DNA of 64,000 bases from Pyrus communis (lineage: Eukaryota > Streptophyta > Magnoliopsida > Rosales > Rosaceae): assembly GCF_963583255.1 (NCBI RefSeq), contig NC_084817.1, positions 20,975,837 to 21,039,836 on the forward strand. Direction: 5' to 3'. How positions within the stretch are numbered: position 1 is the first letter of the stretch; the number at the start of each line of letters is the position of its first letter. Made by a program: the position numbers and the translations under genes. Positions 10,584 to 23,125 of this stretch are shown one piece after another. Below the pieces are notes generated by a model, which saw nothing but the letters and a program-made list of their open reading frames with translations, did not search any database and was not told the origin of the DNA.

Positions 10584-12687
10584 CCTAGCGCCACCTAGGT
10601 GCTAGGCGGCTGGCCACCTTCCCAATTAACTCGTAGGCATTTGAAAATTAAGAAATGGCTCCTAGACCTCCTTAGGCGCCCGCCTACCCTTTCTAGGCGC
10701 CCGCCTAGACCCGTTATGGCACCTGCTTGGGTCGCAACTCTCACTTTAACAAAAAATAGATAACTTTCATTTTGCATTTTATTTTTGTTCAGTAAATTGT
10801 AAAAGACTTTTTGAATACTTGGATGACCACTCTTTGTATGCATGTGCCCCATATTTTCAATATGTTCAAATACCTTAATCTATATTCCATTTTATTTTGC
10901 AATTTATGTATCTCATACAATTATGTATTTTTTTAAGGATAAATGGGCATTTATTTATACGATATAAATAAGTTTACTTAAATCCGCCTAGTTCACCTAG
11001 GCCTCCACCCAGACCCCGCCTAGTCATCTAAGCGCTAGTCACTAGTTCACCATTCAACTAGCAACTAGCGTCTTTTAAAAACTTGGTTGGAAAAAGTCAC
11101 AAGATAGGGTTGGTGAATCCATTTACGCGATGAATATATATGGAAGCATGCTTTCTTACAAAAATAATAGCAAAGTTTTCTTTCCATAAAAGATAAAGTT
11201 CACCTGCATCTGATCATCAGGATTCATAAGGAAGAAAGAAGTTTAAAAGGGAGAATGAATCAGTAAAGTGCAATTTCCACTCTTTAGATAATAAAGCAAT
11301 CAATGAAAGTGATATATTATCTTATATATCCAATAAAGGTGAGGAAGAGAATGACTTATATTGAATTGGTTTAAGACATAATGTTATACTATTAAATTGA
11401 AAAATCACATAATGATGAACTCGAACTTATTACTAACACCCTCTCAGGTTTAAGAACATACACTAACACTCTCTGAAGTTTTAATTCACTTTCACCTCAC
11501 CCTTTAATGAAATTTTACCCTTATAATTAATTTTATTTTAATAATAAAAAAGCCTATAAATAAATAGAAAAATAAATCAAAAATTAAAGAAGGCATTAAA
11601 CATTAAAAAAAAACAGAAAAACCTATGCGGCTTGTTCTTCCCCTTGCAATTTTTTTCCCGACCACAAACCGTTTCCCCCACCAATTAACAAAACAGTTTT
11701 TCAATGACAGCAGAAAAGCATAGAACAAAACTGTTTTTCCAATTACAAATTTTGATAAGGCAAGAAAAACGAATATACAAACCACACAGAAAGTGTGTAA
11801 TTGTCTTCTACTCGAAATTTCCAGTTATGTGAAATTGCATCCACGACGAACGATATTGGGCTATCAACAACTATTACATCAGCCCTAGTGGGTTTTGAAT
11901 TTTAACATAAAGAAAGAGCCAAATTATAGAATTCTTCTATTCAAGCAGTGACGATTTTAAAAGCATAGTGATAGAAAAATGGAGAGGTAGATGGTCGAGA
12001 AGTGATGATGGTGAGCTCTTAATTTCACGGTAATTTTTGTGGGTGATAAGTCTTTAGAAAAATAGAGTGAATCGGCTTGGCTAGCCAAGTTAGGTTACTA
12101 ATCATGATGCCTTCTTAAACATCTCATAAGAGAGAGAGTTTTCGTAAAATTTGGGGTATGGTTGTTAGGAAAAAAATATGGCAGGAGGAGGAGGAGAAGA
12201 TGCACAAGAAGGAGATGCCTAGGTTTTTTTTTCTTTTTCTTTTTTTGTTTCTCATTATTCAAATAGGGTATTTGTTTTGTAAAAAGGTATTTTAGAGGGT
12301 AAACTTGTTCTTGAGGGGTGTTCTTGAGGAGTTACGTGCAAGTGAACTAAAACTTAAAGAGGTGTTAATGTATCCCCTTCTTAAATTTGAGGGAGTTTTG
12401 AAAAATTGAAGAACTTTGGGGAGTGTAATTAACTAGAATAATGGCAGACCTGATTTTTTTTATTGGGATGCATTTAGTTTTCGATTCGCATATAAATCTC
12501 CAAGGTTATCTTATTGGTGGTTACTCGATACCCTAGTACATATCGAAGGAATATCGAATATCATTCACGTGAGTCAGCCAATCCAAACAACTACTCAAGA
12601 AAGAAGCACAATTTTCTATGCAGTCTTCAATAAGATATTCTTAAAAATAAAATTAAAAAAAAAATAGCATTAAAAATGAATCCTTTA

Positions 12688-13869
12688 GGTCTCATTTCGC
12701 AGCTCGGACTATACTGACTATTTCTGTCGGATAGAATAAATAGTCACCGGATAGTACTGACTAAATTAGTCAGGCGTTTGATGCAGTATCGGACTAATGA
12801 CCATATTATTTATACTGTATTTGGTACTGAACCAGATAAGAAAATGGAGGTTACATCATTGATATAATCTCAATCAGTTCAGTGTAAGTTACATCATTGA
12901 TAGAAGGCAAGTCATTAGCTGCCAACACAACCTGCATAATAAGAGGCAATCATGTGAAAATGCTCAGCAACGCAACTCATTCACAAAGCATTCATAATAA
13001 ATTTCATGCCTTTTGTTATTTGGCAGGAAGAAACAAGTTCGGAAAATACATGCTAAAGAACCAAATGCATTGAACTTAAGAACAAGATTTGGGGTTTCTA
13101 CATAAGAACCAGATGCATTGAACATAAGAACAAGATTTGACAGTAAACCTGTGTCCCATGCCGGAGTAATTCTCTTCCAAATGGTAAAATACCCAAAATA
13201 ATACCAGAAATATTTACAGACTTACAAAAATATTTACTATAACTTATCAAATACCACCCTCCATACGAACCCACTCATTGATTCACCAACCAAAATTAAA
13301 ATCCCAGATTGAATATTTTCAAAGGAAAAATAATGAAAATGGCTTGAAAACTTTGAGTTTTAATGATAAGGACAAAATAAAGGGTAAAATGAATAGTACC
13401 AGGATTGACTTTTTAGTGTAAAAATGTGATTTTTCGTTAAAGTGAACAGATATCGAAGGTTTTGTTGCCACTTGTCAGAGATCGAAGGCAAACGGATGAG
13501 GTGGGAGGTGTATGTGTGTGTGTGTGTAAGGAGGAGGGAGGAATAGAGAGATAAAAGAAGAAGAAGGCGAAGATGAACTTGGGATCCAGATAAGAGAGTG
13601 CAGGCGATGTGAGAAAGTGGAAGGAAAGTGCTGTGAGAGAAGGAGAGAGACGAAGAAGCGATAGAGAGGGACGGAGTAAGCGAGGAGAACCATTTTACCC
13701 GACTAAATTATCCGAAAGTTTTGGTTGGGATAAACAAGCGGCGGGAGGTGTATAACATAAGTGGGCCGGGATTAAATAATCCGGTGTTTATTTAATACGA
13801 AGCTCACCAAACACCGTTTCCTACTATTAATACTATCCGGTGGTCTTATACGGCATGTCAAACGAGGCC
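12688..13869. mobile_element. Non-autonomous PIF/Harbinger-like element in copy B
   Basis: The 1182-bp insertion has termini GGTCTCATTTCGCAGC and, on the complement of the right end, GGCCTCGTTTGACATGC. It is flanked by a perfect TTA duplication (12685-12687 and 13870-13872), the target type of PIF/Harbinger elements. Subterminal CGGATAGTA blocks recur inverted at both ends. The interior includes a (GT)n tract near 13511-13528 and purine-rich DNA but no transposase. Copy A lacks it near 5490. Confidence 0.85.
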
Positions 13870-13884
13870 TTAATGCATTATAAG

Positions 13885-14982
13885 TAGACCTGGCATTCGT
13901 GTCGTATTTCTCATGTTCGTGTCATACCCAATAGCTTAATGGGTCGTGTCGTGTAATACCGTTAAAGTAAACGGGTAATATGACCCGACCCGAAATCAAT
14001 CCGTTAATGTTATCAAGTAATATGACCTGACCCATTACCCGTTAAGAAAAATATATTTTAACTCAATGAAAATGAAAATAAAAAACATAATTTGACCCAA
14101 AAAAATGTAAAACATAATACTAAATTAGTATATACATACTAAATTTCGGAGTTGACCCCTTCATGAAAGTTGTAAAGCTTTTCATTACGAGTGATTACAT
14201 TTTTCACACTTCTACAATAATTATTATTAATTTTGCACTCAAATAAAAAACACTATTCATGAGATTTGGAAAGTTTTAAAAATCTAAACGACCATGTAAC
14301 CATTGTCTAAGCGTTGAGGATGCAATTATGAACGTTTATTATGTTTTCACATCTTTTAGACTTATACATTAATGATTATGAATTTTGTTTATTTTGAACT
14401 CCCTTAAAAATACTATTCATGAGAGTTTGTACGGTTTTAAAAATTCAAACAATCATATACCCATCCTCAAAGCATAGAGGATGCGACTACGAGTGATTGC
14501 ATTTTTTTTTTTTCATATTTTTCGCACATGTAAATTAATTATTATAATTCTTTTAATGTGTTTGGTATTTTTAAATTACTTGATATTTTTATTTTTAATG
14601 TGTTTTATGATTTTTAATCTCAATCTTTGCCTATAATATACTATAAAAATAAATAAATAAATAAAACTTAAATTTTAAAATTTATATAGAATAATAATTA
14701 ATAAACAATATATACATATTCATTATATCTATTGTATTTTATAGTAAGTTCTTTTTAGTAGTTTAAAAAATTAAAATCATCAAAATAACTTTTTTCTTAT
14801 CCTATTGAAGCAAGTTACCCACGTGTCACTCTTGTGTAAACTTGTTAAGGATCCGTTATTAACGGGTTATTATCGTGTGACCCGATAATGACCCAATTAG
14901 TTATCGTGTTGACCCAAAACCCGTTATTTTCGTATCGTTTACGTGTCATGTTAATGGGTTGTGTAAGAAATTGCCTGGTCTA
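13885..14982. mobile_element. Non-autonomous hAT-like element with perfect 8-bp target duplication
   Basis: The termini are TAGACCTGGCA and, on the complement of the right end, TAGACCAGGCAA. ATTATAAG occurs exactly at 13877-13884 and 14983-14990. Copy A reads ATTATAGGAAATTACAAAGC at the corresponding point (near 5500), an empty site. Terminal regions carry inverted copies of a TGACCCGA/CGGGTCA-rich block. The centre holds a direct repeat of about 150 bp (near 14180-14530). No transposase is present. Confidence 0.9.
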
Positions 14983-17373
14983 ATTATAAGAATTTACAAA
15001 GCATTCTATATTTTTAAGGAAATTCATTGAAATTGCAAAACAAGTTATTTTGCATTTTTCCTAAGTGAATTTGTTTCTAAATATAAAAAATTTGAAGTGT
15101 ACCATTACTTTTTTGGAGACCAAACAACACCCATTTTTTAAATGAACCATTATATCACTCAAATTTGTTATAAAAAAAAAAAAAAATCAATCATACAAAA
15201 ATTGTTTTCTTCTTAGAAGTAGTTGTTGGTGAAGTTATTAGAGTCAATCGACGGGTGACAATGAATAAGGTGATGAGTAATAATAGGCTAGAAATATAAA
15301 GTTTGAAACTCGCGGTTGTAACATAAAAATGTTGGTAAAAGTACGTAGTGAGTACATACAAATGGTTTTTATTGTAACCTGCAATACCCCTTTTTAGAAA
15401 TGGTGAGATGTTATTGGCAGGATTGTGATTCTTATTGAATGCCATCGGACTACACACCCAACAACGGTGTTCAAATGGCTCCCTCGATTAGCTATTTTGT
15501 GCATTTGCACGTGCAGGGTGTTTCAATCATATTTTGACATCTGCTATCGGCTCCCATGGGTTTGGATACAATATCAGATTCTATGGAGATTGCGACATCA
15601 ACGTCGAACCTGTAATTACATAGAAATTGGTTATAAATATGAGTTAACTCGATGGTGAGAGCAATCTTAGAGTTGTGTTTTGCGCATGTCCAAGTTACAT
15701 TCGTTCTGAAAGAAACATAAGGTCTGGTGAAGTGTGTTTGAGTTGCAATATCACCCATATTTTTCGTTTGCTTTGTATCTTCTATAACCTCCTTTTCATT
15801 CTATAAATTGTACCTCTTTCCACATCCTTGCATGTTCTTTTACAAGTATGGGTTATATATATATAATATATATAGGGGTAAGTTCATGATATAGATGAAA
15901 CAAAACAAAATGGAAGACATTATTTTTCTAGTTGTTTAAATGAGTAATTGTAATTGTAAGTTTGTAGAGCAATATTGTTCTAAATCTGAAAATTGATTGT
16001 AACATCTTAATAATCATTTTATCATTTTTGTGGAGCAATTTTTTTCAAATGTCAACACATTTTTAGAGTTTTGAATCATGTAAGAATTCATTTTCATAAT
16101 CAGGAACCTGTCGCATAATAGTGGATCCCACTTATTGAGCCCAATGCAATGCTCTGGGCATATTGAATAAATAATTCATTATCAGGGCACTTTCGTGAAG
16201 CATTCAATAAGAAAAATTCATCAATGATGAGTTATTATAATGATTTGATAAGAGATAATAATAACAACTCATATGCCACTCTGTCATTAAGTTAGATACA
16301 GATCATAGGTGTTTATATATATTCCTTTTACATAGTATAGACTATCTCACACACTTGATGATTTCAAATATTAGAATTTAGTCGCTAAAGAATACACTAC
16401 ACTGGGACAATCAATATCTAACAAGATAATATAAATATATCGGTAACATTATTGGATGCCCAATGTCCAATGGCGTAGAGTATTTAATTTCTTTAGTTAA
16501 ATTAACAGAATAAGAAGTCAAAAAACAAGACATTGTTGTGCAACTGAAAGTTCAAGCTCGATAAGAAAGGTATTGAACAGAAAGGAGGGATTATAATATT
16601 GATATTGAACCAATCAAACTTCTCAAGCAAGAAGACTAAAATACATGAATATTTATTGAGATTTGTATACAAGGTTTGCTAAACCAGGTTTAGTATAGAT
16701 AAAAGTACAGAAGCCATGACTCTTACCACTTATGGATAAGTCATGTAATGTAGTGTTGAATGATATTTTGGTGGGCATGAAACTGCAAGTGGGTCGATGC
16801 ACGTATTACATATATATTTGAAAGTGCCAACTTTGGAACTTGTTTTGTTTCAGGTGAGGGACAAAATTAGCACTTGGCAGAGAGAATCAGATGCTTCATG
16901 CCATAGTTGTTAACAAAAAGGATAAAAAAAATAAAAAATAAAAAAATAAAAAAAAAAAAGAATTCATGGGCGTAGCCAACGTCCTTTTCCTGAAACCTCA
17001 TTTTTCTGGGAAACATAAAACGAAAGAGGAAAATTGGCTTTCATAAGTCTGTTCGAGGTCCCATTCCATTCCCCACGTTTTTATGTTCCTGACTCCTGAC
17101 TCGTCCCACACCACACATATCATGGGAACTGGGGACTCGTGATGTACGTGAGTCGCGACCTTCTTCTTTTGGTTGAATTAAAGTGGCAAGTACACCCTTG
17201 AGTTTTTGGAAATTGACCAGGATATCCTCTTTTCAAGTAATTTGTGGGACTCGACAGGGGCTGGTAGGGCTGGTAGTTGTTTTAGATGGGAAAGGAAACA
17301 TCCTAGTTGGATATGACGGTATAGCGGTCAGTCATGCATGCTTAATTGAAGTGACACAACTACATATTTACAT

Positions 17374-17541
17374 AGGAATGGGTGATCCCCATCCTTTTTC
17401 CCTCCCCTCATTCCACAGTTTGTTTTCTTCTTTCTCTCACTATTTTTTTTTTCTTTCTCTCTCTACATACATGAAATCTTGAGTGTTCAAACAAAAGGAG
17501 AGGAAATGTGAATAAAAAAAAAAAGGAGAAAATCCTTGTCC
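17374..17541. mobile_element. 168-bp insertion with 8-bp target duplication in copy B
   Basis: ATTTACAT occurs at 17366-17373 and 17542-17549, while copy A has it once (near 7916-7923). The 168-bp insert starts AGGAATGGGTGATCCCC, and the complement of its right end is GGACAAGGATTTTCTCC, so the inverted repeats are weak. The 8-bp duplication suggests a hAT-type MITE, but the ends do not fix the family. The interior is CT-rich and non-coding. Confidence 0.65.
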
Positions 17542-17765
17542 ATTTACATAATAAGATGTACTTTTTGAACGTTCTAGGTCTTTCGTATGAGTGTTTCACC
17601 AGTAAAGCAATATCCAGTCCTTTTCTTGGACTTATAGGTCTACTTTTAGATTGATAGAGAACTCAAATCTCTTCCAAAAAAAAAAAACAGAGTATGCTAA
17701 CTTTTGCACTCAAGGGTTGAGTTCGAAACTCCCCTTCTTTGTTTCGCCTTATTTAAGTATACGTT

Positions 17766-18690
17766 GTCGGTGAAATCAATACTAAGAGAAGGCTTTTCAT
17801 GGATGGATTTAGTTTGCACTCGCTTACAATAATAATGTAGGTATAGCATACTTTTGCAAGTCAAATAATATCCATTGTAGAGTACATTGTATCGGAATAT
17901 TTTTTATTAATTCTATTAGAGACGTGAATATATGGAAATATTTTCGTCATCTCTAATATTTATGGTACACAATTTATTGTTTCTATTTTATTTGGCATAG
18001 ATTTTTTACAATCTATACTTTGAAAACAATTTTGTAGATAATTTATTAACTCAACCTCTTGTTGGTCCAATATTTTTTTTTTTTAATTATTAGAAAGCGA
18101 TCGAAGTTGATAATATTAATCTTCACAATTCGCATAGTACAGCTGGGAGTTCCAATATTAAAAAGATCCACATTTTCCGTTTCAGTTCAGACCAGAATCA
18201 TATTCAATAGTACTATATATGTTTACAGCACCACAAAAGTCCAATCAATCAGACGTATATGTCACAAGAAAGTTGTTAGTGGGTAGGTAAATTCAACTTC
18301 AAAGTCATCTGTTTGTTTTGGCTTTTTTCTGAATGATGTGTTGTACAAGCATTTTCTGCAATCATCATATAAAGCTTATTATATTTTTTTAGTAGAACGG
18401 CTTGCATGACCCCGATATAATGTCATATGATATTTTATGTCAATAATGTACTTATGTTATTGGCACGAAACGCTATTATAGTGGTGAACCGGCCCATGAC
18501 ATACAAGTTATTCTTTTTTGAGGTAACAAACTTAGCCAAAATTAGAAGGGAAAAAAAGAAAAGATAAGGCATTTAATACTTACTAAATATAGAAATTAGT
18601 AAACTTACAAAAACATACGTAACAAAGTTCTAAAGAAACGAATGCGAGAAAATATCACTTTGTGCTTAAAGGAAAACATAGTGCTAGTGA
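17766..18690. other. Intergenic, nothing recognised
   Basis: AT-rich DNA between the end of duplication copy B and the LINE remnant. The short open frames here have no recognisable motif, and I see no inverted-repeat element with matching ends. Confidence 0.5.
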
Positions 18691-21002
18691 AATTATGTTA
18701 TACCAATTCTTATTTGTGCTAATGAGCCTTGCCTCTCTCACTTGTTATTTGCAAATGATATTTTGATTTCTAAAAGCAACAAGAAATAACTGTCAAAATG
18801 TGGTCAAGCTTCTTAATGCTTACTGTCAAGCGTCTAGGCATGAAGTTAGTTTACAAAAGTTAATAGTTTATTTTGGAGCCAACACACCAAGGATGATCCG
18901 TGAGGATTTATGTGGGATCTTGGGAATGCCTCAAGTTGATGACCATGGTTGCTATTTGGGTGTTCCGGCTCTATGGGGACGTTCAAAAAAAGAAATTTTG
19001 GGGTATGTTAAAGAAAGGGTTTTGAGAAAAATTCAAGGATAGAAACAGCAGTTTCTCTCTCAGGCTGTCAGATAAATTTTAATCAAGGCGGTGGCATAAG
19101 CGGTCCCGGCTTATCCTATGTCTGTCTTTAAATTTCCTAATAAGTTATGCAAAGAAATTGTTGCAGCTCTTGCAAAATTTTGGTGGGGTCAGAATGAGAA
19201 GGAAAGAAGAATACATTGGGTTTGCTGGGAAACAATGGGACATGTTAAAGGTGAGGGAGAATTGGGTTTTAGAAACCTAAAGGACTACAATCTTGCCCTA
19301 GCAAAACAGTGTTAGAGATTAATTCATGAACCTGGTACTTTCTGGGCTAAAGTTCTAAAGGAGAGATATTTTCCTCATGTCTCGTTTCTGGAGGCTAAAA
19401 AGGGTGGGCGAGCATATTAGATTTGGTCAAACTTATTGGAAGGTAAGGAGATTCTTCTGGAAGGTGCTCGTTGGCAGGTCATGAGCGGACGTCAAACCAA
19501 GTTATGGGTTGATAAATGGTTGCCTAAGATTACAAATGGACATCTGAATCTTTTAAATGGAATTTGTGTTGATAAAAATCAAACTGTGGCATCAATTATT
19601 CAGAAGGAAATTATAAGTTGGTGTTTAGATTCTATTCAGAATTTAATTTTGGATGAGAAGTGCATGGCAATTGCAGTAACAAATGTTAGGGATTTTGGAA
19701 CCAATGACAGACTGATATGGCCAGTGGAAAAGAAAGGAAAATTTTCCGTGAAGTAGAGATACAGATGGATTCGAAACAAGAAAATGAGGCTCCAGAATCA
19801 GCGCCCATCCTCTTCGTGTATGACTGACCCTTTAGTGTGGAAGGGTATCTGGAGTCTTGAGGCTCCGCAAAAAATTAGAAACTTTCTTTGGAAAGTAGCA
19901 AAATGGGCAATTGCAACGCAGGCAAACTTATTCAAGAAAAAGTGTGCCCCATCACCGTTTGTCCAATTTGCAATGAATATAAGGAGACAGTGTAGCACAT
20001 GCTCCTAATGTGTCCATGGGTGGAGCTGATTTGGTTTGGGAGTCTGCTTGGTTACAAGATTGATAAATGTTCTATGACAAATATCAATGCTTGGTTGGTG
20101 AAAATGCTGAAAGAGAACTATGCAACAAAAGAGCACATGAAGAGATATATAACATTAATGGCTTTCGAATGTTGGCATATATGGAAAGCATGGTGTAAAG
20201 TTGTTTTTAATCATCAAATTCCATCTCCTTCTTAAACCATTCATGATATCACTTGTGTAAACATGATTTTCCAAAAGGCTAAGGATTTGATTAGCGATCG
20301 ACAACCCCCGAGAATGGAGAATCAAGGGAGAATGACACCTTGGTCTCATCCCACTTCTCAAATGATAAAAGTGAATGTTGATGCAAGTTGGAAACCCAAG
20401 AAAAATAAAGGATATGTGGGAATTGTGATTAGAGACTCACAAGGAAGATGTCAGAGCATTGAAAGAAAGGAAGTCCTTGCTTTGAATGCTTTGCTGGCAA
20501 AGGTTATGGCGGTACTTCAAGGTTGTCTAAGTGCAAAGCAAAGGAATTATCCCTGCATAATTGTGGAGTCTTACTCAAAGTAGGTAATTTCGTCTCTTAA
20601 TGGAGGAAGGGAGACTTGTAGTTGGGAGATTTTTCCCATTGTTAATCGTATTTTGGATATTGGGAAATCTTTACAGATTTGCAGCTGGTCTTGGGTGCCA
20701 AGACGCGAATAAAGCGGCAAATCTTGTCGCAACATATATTGGTACGGAGATGAGCGAGAAATGTTGGATTGACTGACCATCATCTTCATTGGTTAGAATC
20801 TTAAACAATGATGAATTACCATGTCCTCCTTAGACGGTTTATTGGAGTGGGGAATTGACACTTTGGTTTGTAGTGTTGGCGTCTCCTTGTGTTCTCTACT
20901 CCTGTTTATTTTGTCAACCTTGTTAGCCATTTCTGGCTTTCCTTTTGTACTTTGGCTTTTGCCTAGTTGTGGAATACATTTCCAGTTTCTCCAAAAAAAA
21001 AA
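18690..21002 (+). mobile_element. Non-LTR retrotransposon (L1-type LINE), 5'-truncated and decayed
   Basis: Fragments in several frames add up to the C-terminal half of a plant L1-type ORF2. Near 18740 the reverse-transcriptase FADD core is changed to FAND, followed by RLL-type and YLGVPALWGRSK motifs. Next come FWWGQNEKERRIHWVCWE (near 19160-19230), a reverse-transcriptase zinc-binding domain (WKGIWSLEAPQKIRNFLWK near 19840-19910) and an RNase H start (IKVNVDASW near 20370). Stops at 19040, 19313, 19754 and others, plus frameshifts, make it a pseudogene. The sequence ends in ten A residues (20993-21002) followed by a TA tract, as expected for a LINE tail. All upstream endonuclease sequence is missing. 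Confidence 0.9.
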
Positions 21003-21264
21003 TATATATATATATATACAAATTCTTTTTCTTTTTTTATATATGTGATTGTATAATTATTTTAAATGGTTGATTATTTACGGAGTTTAAGAGTTTATAA
21101 CTTATATTTTAGATCAATCTCATAAATTTTAACGCTCAAGTCTCAAATTTTAATGGAGCTTAAAACCTAAATCTATGCTTTGTGATTCATTTTATAACCT
21201 ATATAATCAACTCTGCAGTTAAATAGGACCACAATTAAAAGTACAAACATCTATGCATTTTTAT

Positions 21265-23125
21265 TGCAAATGGCCCATGAGATTTGCCCAACTCATCATT
21301 TTGAAAATCAATCAATCTAGTCCTAAAATTTAACCACCGCACATAGATGTGGTCCCTACTGCCCAAATATGTCAAATTTTCTGTTGTTTTAGGAAGCCTA
21401 TACAACAAATCAATGATCATAAAACATGATATTGTTTTATGCATGCATCAAGTTGAGTCGCTCTGGGTCTAGAGGTATTTACCGATGGAGGAGATTGAGG
21501 ACCTAGCATTTGAGGGAGAGTGAAACGGCATTGTTGAGGGTTTGCAGACGGATAGGAGGAGATGGAAGGAATAAGGTGGATGTGGAGGAAAGGAAGTCTG
21601 TGATGTCTTTGCTGGGTCTTTTTATATTTTTTTTTAATTTATTTAATTGTAAATATTTTATTTGGTTTCTAATTTTTTTTAAGGCTTAATCTTAACTACC
21701 CTGAAGTTTTTGGTTTTTCAACTTTTGATATATGAAGTTTTTTTTTTGTCTCAAAATGATACTTGAAGTCATAATTCTGAGACACTTTCATACATCTGTT
21801 AAGTTTTCTGTCAGAACCTATGTTAACTGATGATGTAGCGTCTATATGGACAATAACTAGGCACGTGGATATTAAAAAATGAAAAAGTTAAAAAAAATTA
21901 AAACATTAAAATTTTTAAAATAATAATAAAAATGAAAAAATGAAAAAAAAAAATTCTGGGCCTATTCCTACCTACCCCCGCACCCAGCCAGCCATCCCTT
22001 CCTTTTCTGTTCTCTCATCTGCGCCCACCCACCTAACCCTTCCTCCTTTCTCTTTCCATGACCGCTGCCCACTCCATCCGAGCATCACCCACCCGCTTCT
22101 CAAAAATGTCTCCTTGATTTCCAACCGACCTGATTCACACCCAAACCCATATCCGAATTCACCACATCCAACTCCGCCATCGTCAGCACTCCCTGCCTCG
22201 CTTTCAGCCTCGCTTGCCCCATTTCCGGTAGTTTGTTCCATTACGGCTTCCATGCGCACGACGTCACGATCTATCTCGGTTATCCCATACCCGTGACCCA
22301 CCACAAACCCTGGGTTTCATCTCTGCAAAGTATATACCTTGTTCTCTACAAAAAAAATTGGGGAAGAAGCAAATCTTTGTCCATCTGTTTTAGGAATCGA
22401 AATTGAAAAAACAAATTGAATTTGTATAAAATTGAAGAAATCATGTTGGGATTTTGGTTTAGTGGGAGCATAATTGGACGAATGTATGGTTGCCTTCGAT
22501 GAAGGCTGGTGGTTTTAAGAGGGAGTTGCAGATTTAGGAGTTATGAGGGGAGGGAGAGCCAAGAAGGAATCTCTTATTCGACATGGCTGAGTTTGGGTTG
22601 GGCGCAGAGAAGAGAAGAGAGAAGGGAAGGAGGGCTGGGTGGGTGAGAGCAGGGTTGGGTAGAATAGGCCCTAGATTTTTTTTTTTTTTTTAATTTTTAA
22701 TTCTTAATTTTTAAATTTTGATTTTTTTTTTTAATATCCACGTGGCGCCTAGTCATTGTCCATGTGGGCACCACGTCATCAGTTAACAGAGATTTTAACA
22801 GAAAATTTAACGGATGTATGAAAGTGTCCCAGAATTATGACTTTAGGTACAACTCTGGGACGAAAAAAACATGATGTACCAAATGTTGAAAACCAAAAAA
22901 CTTCAGGGTAGTAAACTGAGATTCACCCTTTTTTTAAATTTGAAAAAAAAAATTTGTGTCATCTACGTACCATTAGTTGTGTGGAGTCATTATGTACCAT
23001 GTCAATAAACTAAGAGAAAATTTGATAGATTTGGACGGCAGAGACCATATTGATGTCCGGTAGTTAAATTCAGGAATGACGACGATGATTTGGGTCAATC
23101 GCAGGGACTAATTAGTCATATATTG
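21265..23125. mobile_element. Foldback-type element split by a nested long-TIR element
   Basis: The arm at about 21265-21405 is inverted at about 22999-23125. Matching blocks include AAATTTAACCACCG against AATTTAACTACCGG, then TGGTCCCTAC against TGGTCTCTGC, then ATGTCAAATTTTCTGTT against CTATCAAATTTTCTCTT on the opposite strand. The element at 21683-22928 lies between the arms and has its own target duplication, so it inserted later. Exact outer ends are not resolved, and no coding region belongs to the outer element. Confidence 0.65.
21683..22928. mobile_element. Long-TIR (MULE-like) element with GC-rich core
   Basis: Inverted arms of roughly 340 bp cover 21683-22037 and 22590-22928. They start GGCTTAATCTTAACTACCC and, on the complement, GGGTGAATCTCAG then TTTACTACCCTGAAG, and both continue through GAGACACTTTCATAC-like and CACGTGG blocks. 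The flanking 9-bp TTTTTTTAA occurs at 21674-21682 and 22929-22937, the Mutator target length, although it is low in complexity. The core (22038-22590) is clearly richer in G and C than the surroundings. It could be captured host DNA, but I recognise no protein in it. Confidence 0.75.

Larger units (their letters stand above)
8891..11085. mobile_element. hAT-like non-autonomous element (outermost level of a nest)
   Basis: Copy A reads GTTGGGAC then AAGTCAC without interruption near 2390-2402. In copy B the same target appears as GTTGGGAC at 8883-8890 and GTTGGAAA at 11086-11093, with 2195 bp between. This is an 8-bp target duplication with two changes, as expected for hAT. The ends TACTGTTTAAAA and, on the complement, CAAGTTTTTAAAAG resemble the termini at 42736-43291 and 49024-49778, and all three interiors are rich in AGGCG/CGCCT. 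Without the nested DNA the element is about 530 bp. It has no transposase. Confidence 0.8.
8186..17765. repeat. Tandem segmental duplication, copy B
   Basis: Copy B is the second copy of the segment described at 1692-8185, directly adjacent and in the same orientation. It is longer only because of four insertions absent from copy A: the nest at 8891-11085, a Harbinger-like element at 12688-13869, a hAT-like element at 13885-14982 and a 168-bp element at 17374-17541. Many small substitutions and indels separate the copies, so the duplication is not recent. I see no gene in it. Short frames shared by the copies (near 7740 and 17183) are not convincing proteins. Confidence 0.88.
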
